Positions 47,133-55,922 of a stretch of 64,000 nucleotides of DNA are shown one piece after another (position 1 is the first letter of the stretch; each line of letters opens with the position of its first letter). The translations under genes and the position numbers were made by a program. Source of the stretch: Bisporella sp. PMI_857 (Eukaryota > Ascomycota > Leotiomycetes > Helotiales > Helotiaceae). Location: the NCBI GenBank assembly GCA_021307315.1, contig JAJSPD010000004.1, positions 806,001-870,000 on the forward strand. The letters run 5' to 3'. The notes under the pieces were generated by a model. It worked only from the letters and a program-made list of their open reading frames with translations, made no database searches and was not told the DNA's origin.

Positions 47133-49669
47133 CTTTGTGGTGTAAGATTTCGAAAAAATGGGCGGCTAGTGGCGCCCGGGATAGAATGAAAAGGTTTCCA
47201 AGAACGGAAGCGGTTGTTAAGCAGTTGGAAACGGACTGCCGAGTCGATAAATCGAGTCGCAAAAGGGAATAAATTTGGTGTTGGATGGGGAAAATCGTCG
47301 TCTAACAATAATTTAATGCGGCAAACTCCAAAGCGATTCCAATCCTACGCCAAACCGATGCGAAGAGAGATGAGTGGAGATTTTTTCGAAATGAAGAAAG
47401 AGCCTTGCACCGCAAGGGCGCCGGCTGTAGCAGCGGGTCAACCAAAGCGTGAGGGCGTCTCTTTGTTTCCGTATGGAACAGGAGATCTATTGTAGAGTGG
47501 GTAAGAAGTGTGATGGGAGTGCGACGGGGTTTTGAATGGGAAAATCAGTGACTGCGGTGGGCGGGAGAGCACAGAATGGTTATGGGTCTTGGCTCAGTGA
47601 CTAGTGAGGGGAGCGTGTGGGAGAGAGAGTGAAGAGAGCTAGAGTGAGAGAGAGTAAGAGTCGCAAAGACTGCACGATGGCGAAACAAGACAAAAAGAAT
47701 ATGGATCCCTCCCCCTTCCCCCCCTTTGGATCAGCCTACTACCGTAATTACTTGCGAACAACTGTTAAACAAGCGGTCTACTCTCACATTATTTGGGAAC
47801 CACATAGACACGCTAGATCAGTCACTTTGGTTGTCCAGTGCTGAGATAATGTTGATAGATCATAGGGACAGTCTAGGTAGCCCTTTCAGCAGGAAGACTC
47901 CGGGCGTCTCATCCGTCCGTCAACCAACCCCGTAAATGCCCCTACATAGGTAGTTACTGCACAGCACTGATGAGCCAACACCGCCGCGTCTTCCTCTCGG
48001 TACGGATGCGACCAAGAAAACACAGCCTCAAGTTGACGAGGACTGCAGCCCGATCACTTCCCGTGCTCAGCAGAGACCAAGCCAGATCAATGACATTGTC
48101 TTATATACTTTGTGCACGACTGCGGTAATGCTGTTGTGTCAGATTCCGGAGAACCATGACAACAATGGAGTCTTCAATCATTCATTGATAAGAGAATAGC
48201 TACTGCTTGCCCATCCTAGGGATGCTTGCAATTGCATTCTTGCATTCTAGCCACATATTCTGTCCCATCCATCATCAACATACAGAAGGATTTGAATCCA
48301 ATAACCGCATCGGATGCTACTGCTACTGAAGAACTATCCAAATACCGTGCAGTATGCATGACTAGGCTAGCATCGGATCAAGGCTCTTGCATCACAGACA
48401 GAGCGAGTGCTTCTCCTTGGCCTGTGACTGCTGCAACGCGAATTCCTGATGTTCGTTGGAATCTCATCTCAACCCCACGAGGCCCAGGAAGCCTCCACTG
48501 GAAAACGTCTGCTGCGCCCCCTTTCAAGGCATGCCCTTTCGAGGAATAAGCGGTCTCGCTTGTGAATCCATTGGATCTAAGGATCCTAGACTCCAGAGAA
48601 AGCTCCAGCTTCCACAGGGCCATGCAGCGATGTATACTGGTCATCTGCACTCATCCTGTCGAGACTCTATGCAATGCAAAGAATTCGGCGGATGCGGTGG
48701 GAATCCGAGTGTGCTACCGCGTCCCTAACCTCAATATCAATTCGCTAAGTTTTGCGTTGGTGAGGTTCAAATATAGTTACAGTTAATCAACCGAAATGTT
48801 AGACTTCTGCCATGTACCCAAGCCAAGGATCACGATTTTATATCCTCAACAGTGCTGGTAACCAACCTCCTTACAGTAAATTGCCACATGCATCTTATCA
48901 TCTTATTCACCTTGTTACAGAAAATCTCGACGGCCAACTTCAGGTGTAAACCAGCACCCGACTCATGACCACTCCCACGAGATGAGTTGACTGCAAGATT
49001 TTTGATAACTAGAGCCAACTGGCTGTGGAACCCCCATTCTTTTGGGCGTGGCCATTTCTGTTTCTCGCTAGAGTTAGATTCAATTGCATTTACGGAGTAA
49101 GCTAAGTTTAATGATGAGTCCGCACGGCGTCCATCATACGCCTACGGTCTTCACCGCTGAAAGGTTGAGCGGACAGACGGCTTCCAATAGCGAAAATCGC
49201 TCAAGCACGTGACCATGCCAAACCTCATGTCTAAAGTTTCGTTTATTGGAATTCGTGTCCGTTTTGGTGTTGGTTTTTGTGGAGAGATTTCATATCACAT
49301 TCCCAAGCTGGGGAAATTCAAAAGACGTGACCCAATCCCGCAACGCGGAATTTCAAGCTATGCACATTATTTCTTGAAGTGATAATACCGCCAAGATTTT
49401 CGAAACTCACCCCACCCGCTGATTCCATCGATGTGCAGTATTTCACATATCTAGCCACATATTCACAAACTAACTTGTAGCCCGAGTATTCCCTGCACAC
49501 TGTGTACCAAAGAGAAATTTCGCCGTCGTGTCACAAGCGTCTGAGGATCCGAAGACTAAATTTAGTCAGACTCTCCTTCCATATCCTTTAATCCATGCTC
49601 CCTGGCGCATCAGCTAACTCTGCTCTCAAGTAACATCTGATAGATTAACTCCATCCTAAACGTAGACCA
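47133..49669. other. Long intergenic region
   Basis: About 2.5 kb upstream of the copper-fist gene. Purine-rich, GAGAG-like sequence near 47580-47660 probably belongs to its promoter or 5' UTR. Frames of up to 107 codons (for example 48226-48549) show no motif. No RNA gene or transposon is recognised. Confidence 0.4.
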
Positions 49670-49689
49670 TTGAAAGGTTAACCCTGCTT

Positions 49690-50018
49690 GATTCTCATTC
49701 CACAACATACGTGCCGATTCCTCTCAGACGACGGGTTCCGACCTGTGGCTCAGGGGGGGGATCCGGCAGTTTCACAACGGCTCTGCAGTGGGGAACCTTA
49801 TTTGGATGGCAGCGGCAGATCCCAAGGTTTTTAAAAATAATACAGCATATACATGCAAGTTTTCGGTGTCGATATTCAGCACTTCTGATGCTACCTATCT
49901 AACCACCTGGTTCAAGATCACCACCACCAATCTAAGCGCGGCATGTCAACGTAGCCTGTATCAACTTGCAAATACATACTACAGCCATTTGGACAGTGGA
50001 ATATGTCAATATTCATAA
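49690..50018 (+). pseudogene. Possible relic of a secreted-protein exon
   Basis: A frame of about 110 codons without a start reads TTGSDLWLRGGIRQFHNGSA, then VGNLIWMAAADPKVFKNNTA and YTCKFSVSIFSTSDATYLTT, to TGA-free sequence ending at a stop at 50016-50018. It looks protein-like, but no upstream exon with an ATG joins it. An eight-G run near 49746 is a likely slip site. It could also be chance. Confidence 0.25.
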
Positions 50019-50235
50019 CATATTGAAAATGTGCCCTGTAAGTTAGAAATATCACCCGTAAGGACACAATTCGTTTCTTCAATTCCATGAATTCATAACA
50101 TATTGCTATCTACTCGATTCCATTCTCTGCGCTAGCCAGCTTTCATTTTCATATTCCCAGGTATTAAAAGTCCTTACTCCATTACCATAGCTCCTGCTGA
50201 TGTGTCCCGGATCACCTTTTCACCTTCGCCGCAAC

Positions 50236-50609
50236 CTAATTCAAATTCTTGTTTCCAGATGGAGCCTGTGTGATAGAGCGACCATTGCGTTGTTGATACG
50301 CTGTATAACCGACGAACAGGACTGCTAACCCGCCGAGGACTACAATATTACCTGAGAATTGCATTAGAGCATGCTACGTTGGTTCATTGCTTGAGAAAAG
50401 CACTTACTGAAGATGAACCTAAGCAAGCCTTCAAGTGTCTGCGTCAATCCAGACACAGCGGTACCAATCGCTGAAAGGAAGGTTTGGAGGACGCCGAGGA
50501 TCGCATTGAGAAGACCTTGAAAGATTGCGAGCACTGAACTGAGGGCTGCGCTAATGGCCCCAAAAATTGAGGAGATGAATGACTCGATGGATGAGGCGAG
50601 GGAAGGCAT
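50236..50609 (-). CDS. Small uncharacterised membrane protein with long amphipathic helix
   Basis: Exon 50609-50408, a 56-nt intron (GTAAGT donor, CAG acceptor) and exon 50351-50236 give 105 aa. Residues 1-65 are an uninterrupted Ser/Ala/Leu/Ile/Phe-rich helix with a heptad-like rhythm (SSIFGAISAALSSVLAIFQG, LLNAILGVLQTFLSAIGTAV) and no charged residue over about 45 positions. A second hydrophobic segment (NIVVLGGLAVLFVGYTAYQQ) is a clear membrane span, followed by a basic, polar tail. There is no standard signal peptide. The precise intron and the sharp end of the composition bias suggest a real gene. I do not know a function. Confidence 0.7.
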
Positions 50610-51606
50610 ATTGCTTTCTGTGTTTGTGTTTTTCTATAAGAAGTTAGCTTCAGTTAAGAGAAGCAGGCTGCTGCAGGTAGAATTGCCGCAACCACCCAAA
50701 GCTTCGAGTGTATTTACATACTGTTTGGATCTGAAGGTAAGCTTTGGCAAGACTCAATTATTATTCTTTGCTCGAGGAACGTGTATATTAGAAGAAAGGA
50801 GCAGTATCGAAGGTGTGGCGCTCGCTGTATATAAAAGGGAGGCAAGGCTGAGGGAGGTATGACCTCACTCGCCTCGTTGCAGCTGCAACAATCACATCTC
50901 CTTTGTGTACCAATAACACATCTAATAAGTACCAACCCTTCGTCATATTCCCAGGAGATATCTCCTTCAAAAACCTGCTCCTATGAAGGACCAATCACAA
51001 AGCCAAAATGTAAATGGGATTTCAAAAGCCCATGATGAACTGCCAAGACGCTGATGAAGTGCGTCATGATCTACACATGGAATTACTGTTTCAGAATATG
51101 TGGGGGTTAGTGCCCACACATCAGACGACACACAGATTTCGGATGTTTGGGAATAGCTTCATCTTTTGCTCAGAGGCACAATATTAGATCTGGTCAGTTC
51201 AAATATATGCTTCTGTGCAGGTACTTTGGACTATTGGACGAGCATACACTCCATCATCTATCCTCATTTTCTTCCTCGCATCCCTCTCTTGCTGAGCTCA
51301 ACTTTAGTAAAGACTACCACGACAGAGCTCTGCACCAAAATCCTCGCTATTGTTGAAATTTCTAAGCCAATCCCTCCGTGGTGGTTAACGATCGGATGTC
51401 ATTCTGTTGTTCTTATTGAAGTATTTTATGAGTTCATTTCGTTTCCTCCCTCGACAAGGCCTCAGTGCTATTTCAGTAAAACAACCAGGAACTGGATCAT
51501 GAGCGAAAAGGTTAGCCATCTCCTTCAAATCTCACGCATCTCTTAATAAGACCCTGAACAGATTGGTGGCGATCGAAGGCGATGAAAAATTGCAAACAAG
51601 AGCATA
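50610..51606. other. Bidirectional promoter region
   Basis: About 1 kb between the small membrane-protein gene and the SET gene. An ATG at 51500 (MSEK, then a weak GTTAGC donor) could be an upstream non-coding or coding leader exon of the SET gene, but joining it gives an early stop. Confidence 0.4.
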
Positions 51607-52236
51607 ATGAAAGGGAAGCCAGACCTATCCATCCTGCCGAAAAATTGGCCATCCGGTTTGCCATACATGGCCATACAAAAACTCTCTACAGATCTTGACC
51701 CAATTCAAATAGCAGCTCTTCGCACACGACCAAAAGATGCTGTTGATACCTCGTCCATGCCAAGAGGACCTTGTGCACTTGTCAAAATTGCACCAATTTC
51801 TATACCTTCACATCCAGCATACGGTCAAGCAGGTCTTTTTGCAGCTAAGGATCTCAAACCTGGGGCTTTCATTCTTCAATACATAGGGGAAGTTCATGCT
51901 CCGTCTCTGTCATCACCAACAAAGCCGAATCGCCATACGGACTCGGATTACGATTTAAGTCTGGACCGGGAGCATGGAATAGGAATAGATGCTGCGATGG
52001 CTGGGAATGAAGCAAGATTCATCAATGATTATCGCGGTATTGGGGACAAGCCAAATGCGGAGTTCAGGGAGATCTGGGATATGAAAAAAGGAGAACGAGG
52101 GATGGGCGTCTGGGCATTGAAGGTGGGTAAGAGTGGAAAGGGAAAGGGTATCAGGAAGGGCCAGGAGATATTGGTCTCATATGGCAAAGGGTTTTGGGGA
52201 GCCAGGAAAGGGGCAGAGGACAGCATCGAGACATGA
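51607..52236 (+). CDS. Small SET-domain protein
   Basis: Intronless, 209 aa from ATG 51607. SET features: AYGQAGLFAAKDLKPGAFIL and QYIGEVH at the start of the fold, AMAGNEARFINDYRGIG where the pseudo-knot Asn-His motif is expected, and EILVSYGKGFWGA at the end, with the conserved Tyr. The classical NHSC is replaced by RFINDYRG and no post-SET Cys cluster exists. It is probably a member of the small fungal SET proteins with unknown target, not a histone-methylating Set1/Set2. An insertion rich in Gly/Lys (KVGKSGKGKGIRKGQ) sits before the last motif. Whether it retains catalytic activity cannot be told. Confidence 0.8.
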   Translation: MKGKPDLSILPKNWPSGLPYMAIQKLSTDLDPIQIAALRTRPKDAVDTSSMPRGPCALVKIAPISIPSHPAYGQAGLFAAKDLKPGAFILQYIGEVHAPSLSSPTKPNRHTDSDYDLSLDREHGIGIDAAMAGNEARFINDYRGIGDKPNAEFREIWDMKKGERGMGVWALKVGKSGKGKGIRKGQEILVSYGKGFWGARKGAEDSIET

Positions 52237-52700
52237 GATAGAGACCAGCCAAAGACAATAAATATATCTAATCTATGGCTCTATCCAAAGATTACTTGGA
52301 ATCCCTTTTGAGAATTGACCGCTGAGTGCGTTGAGTAAAGGAATAACTGAAACCCTGCGCACCAGCGTAGCAATGTTGCCTCGACAGACAAAAATCATGC
52401 TCCATTCACAAGTAGGCTTGAATTAGTGAAGATCAAGCCTAGATAAATTACCACATAGACATCAAAGCACATATAGAGTAAGGCATACACGCCATGCCCT
52501 CTAACATTAACACTTCCCATACCTTTCCATATCCATATCTTTAGTTTCAGAAGTAACAAAGCCAGAACTCAATTAATCAAATAAAACATTAACAAATAAA
52601 TAGCTAGATTCGGCCAAGCCGACCATACCTAATACGTCATCCCACCTTTACCCCTCGCAACCCTACCGAGGCTCTGTACGATCTCTTTCATGCCAAACAG
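52237..52700. other. Intergenic region
   Basis: About 460 bp between two plus-strand genes, AT-rich. Nothing recognisable beyond the expected terminator and promoter functions. Confidence 0.45.
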
Positions 52701-53812
52701 ATGAGACCTCAAGTTATACTCCACCTCAGATATACAGTCCCCTCTTCATTGAGGAGTCCATCGGCTTCGTTGTCATATTCACGAAATCCAAGTTATTGTA
52801 AAAGACTTCACATACCAACTATGGCCCAACACGGACACAGCGCTGCTTGCTGCAGCATTCCCCCAATTGTCTCCAAAGACTATGAGCAAAAGGGCAAATA
52901 TGAGACCATAGGAGGCTTGAAGACATGTAATCTACCAAGGGAGATATACCTTTTAATCTCAAAAGGCTAACTACCGCCAATTAGATGTTACAGGACCATC
53001 GAGCGCTTCTAAGGCTATCCTTGTCATCTACGACATCTTCGGATACTTCCCTCAGACGATTCAGGGTGCTGATATCCTCTCGACATCTGATTCCCATGCT
53101 CAGTATCAAGTTTTCATTCCTGATTTCTTTGAAGGAAAATCCGCTGATATCTCATGGGTAAGTAATATACCGTAACCACACTTCTTATCCTGAAACCTGT
53201 GCCATCACGACTACCCCTGCAATTGTTTGAAAAGCTCAACAGGTTGGTTACAAACTAGGAATCAGCGGCTAACCCCAGAATGATAGTACCCACCCGACAC
53301 GGAGGAGAAAGGAAAGCTTCTCGGCCAATTCTTCCAGACCGTTGCAGCGCCACCCAAAGCCGCAGCCAAGGTCCCAGAGGTTTTGAAGGAAATCGAGAAA
53401 CAATACCCTGAGATCAAGACATGGGGCGTCCTCGGGTTCTGTTGGGGCGGTAAGATCGTGTCTCTCACCTCAGGCAGCGGTACTCCTTTCACAGCCGCTG
53501 CCGAAGCTCACCCAGCTATGGTCAATCCCTCGGATGCTGAAGATATCAAAATTCCTCTTGCACTTTTGGCCTCGAAGGATGAGCCTGCGGAGGATGTGAA
53601 GAAGTTTGAAGCGAACTTGACGGGTCCCAAGCATGTGGAGATCTTTGAAGATCAGATTCATGGATGGCGTAAGTGTTCCGAATTCTGGAAAATTGCCGTA
53701 TGCTAATTTTTGTTTAGTGGCTGCACGCTCTGATCTCGAAAACCCAAGGGTGAAGGAAGAGTACGAGCGAGGATATAAGACATTGTTGACTTTCTTTGGA
53801 AAGCACTTGTGA
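52701..53812 (+). CDS. Dienelactone hydrolase family protein
   Basis: Exons 52701-52926, 52985-53157, 53287-53668 and 53718-53812 join to 291 aa. A second in-frame ATG at 52821 would give 251 aa, closer to the family's usual size. The first 40 residues are Arg/Ser-rich without acids and could be an organelle presequence. The alpha/beta-hydrolase core shows AILVIYDIFGYFPQTIQGAD, the nucleophile elbow GFCWGGK with the catalytic Cys, the acid in ASKDEPAED, and the His in IHGW. The tail RGYKTLLTFFGKHL is usual for fungal members. These enzymes hydrolyse dienelactones in aromatic breakdown; many fungal paralogues have unknown substrates. Confidence 0.92.
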
Positions 53813-55922
53813 GTCCTTTTATCACCGGACTTGAAAGCAACAGGTGTTGTGAAGTATGCTCATTAAGCAGGTAGAACAACATCGAGACCTGCGCGGCTTT
53901 GAAAACTGCTACTTGAACTTTTTTTAACTTCACAATACGAACGTCGCGGCTATTAAAAATTCGTTCCTAACTTGCATGAGAGGCTCGTGATTCGAGGTAA
54001 TATCGTAATTTGCTACATGATTAGTGCTATTAATCTATGTAATATTGAGACCACTGGAATGGTTTTTATTATGACTTAGTGTATTGACGCGATCTACGCA
54101 AGAATCACACCCTTTCTGTAAGGACAGCCAAGCACAGCCTTTTTTTTAACCACTTACAAAGTGGCTCTTCTTCCATATTCACAAGTTTCTTTATCATGAC
54201 ACAAGATCTTAAACGGTCAATATAAACGCAAACACGCTCTTTTTTATTTCACTTGTAAGCAAGATACATGCAACTATACCACACAGGACTGCACGGAATC
54301 TACCCTGCACAAAGACAAGTGCTACCAAACAGGAAGAGCAGAGAATGACCAAAGTTTCAATAACCCCAAATAACAACCAAAAGCCCGCCAGAAAAAATTA
54401 TTGATATTGCTTTGCTGGGCCGAAAAGAAAGCAGGGCAGAGACAACGATATGCACCCGAAGAACAACCATCTACCACTGCCAACAACCTTCCTGCCGAAG
54501 ATCCTTCACTCTAGCATCCACTGATACCCGTGACTCGACTGATCACTCTCCATCAGCTTCCATTATAGCCCTCGCCGTGCGGGACATGGCAATATCTTCC
54601 GCTGCTTGGAGGCTCTAGCTTGTGGTGTACCTATGTGCGAGAAGATCAAAGAGAACGAGTTTGTATTGCGAGAGCGCTGGTTCGCTTTGTGGAGCATGCA
54701 GAGGTTGATGTAGAGGGAGAACCGGGCTCCAATAGATGAAAAAAGAGGTACGTGCATGTAGCTAGGCTGATGGCCGCAGAAGATGCTGACCCTTTTTTTT
54801 GTAGCTGTGATGTTTATGGTTTAGGTGTGCGAGGGCTGAACGTGTTGGAGCAGGAAGGGGCTTGAAGTGTTTAGCGGGCAGGTAAGAAAAGGTCTTTTAC
54901 GACGCAGGTTGTGTTTTTACGAACGAAAGAGGAATCTCAGAGTGTGACAGCCCCGTGGACGCTTGTTGCCTGCCTAGATTCTTGCTTGTTAAGCCTGGCG
55001 GGTTTGGAAGTTATGGGAGGCATTGGGACCATGATTAACACGTTTATAGTCAAAACTTGTATTTGGTGAGCATGTCTATCTCTATGTAAACGTGTAATGA
55101 GCCATACAGTGAACATCTACACTGGTTTAACACAGGCAATAGACAGATAGCGCTCCTTATGAGATGTCTCTTTCTAACAGTTCTTGGATTCAGAGCCCCT
55201 GAGCGCTAGGCTGGATCTCTTATCGAACAAAGGCCTAAGGGACTCAATTTCTAACGCGATTTGTAGGCTCATGTGTGGTCTTTAATCCCGAACTTTGATC
55301 TGTGACTGGAATTAGTGTTTTCTAGAGTCGGTATGACGGAACACCTACCACACACCTAGGATAAGGAAGTTACTCAGATTGGTAGTTAGAGGATAGGGTT
55401 ATTATTCATTCTGCCTCTTCTTAACCATTGCTCAATAGGGCTACGAGCCTCCGTCTTAATTCGCCGTGTTGAAACTGGCCTTAAGCCAAGTTTGAAGGCA
55501 TATGGGTTTGTTCTAAATCTGTAGAGCTTCAAGATCGAGCAACCTTGAGATAAAATATTCAGTGTCCATATCTGTCTATACTCGTCGAACATGACATTCT
55601 CGGGGGGGCGTCCTAGTTAGTCCATAAGCTTCCCTGACCGTTCATTTCTACGTCTTGCCAATGCGCAGTGCCCAAACAACGGTATCAAATGCGGTACTCC
55701 TGGTGGTAAAATTCGCCGAGCTTCTTATTTTTGCTCGGCGTTGATTCTCATTAAATCCAGCCAATTTCACCTCAAGAGTAGATCCTCGGCATTAAGAACA
55801 ACTACCATCTGCGTCAAGCCTCTATTCATCGGAGATACAATATCCAATTTTCTCAAATAGATTTCATTACTCTGTATTGGTCTAATCTCCTATCCGAAGC
55901 GAGAATCAATAACGCAACGATA
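53813..55922. other. Long intergenic region
   Basis: About 2.1 kb between the hydrolase and the fused SH3 locus. Frames are short, and one on the minus strand (55386-55592) has no motif. A pyrimidine-rich stretch lies near 54100-54260. No gene is supported. Confidence 0.45.

Noticed and set aside
48226..48549. 107-codon frame in the region upstream of the copper-fist gene
   Set aside because: No motif, composition unlike neighbouring proteins, and an overlapping frame of similar length on the other strand.
45609..53812. Biosynthetic or functional gene cluster including the copper-fist, SET and hydrolase genes
   Set aside because: No backbone synthase, transporter or shared pathway is visible, and the genes are separated by long spacers.
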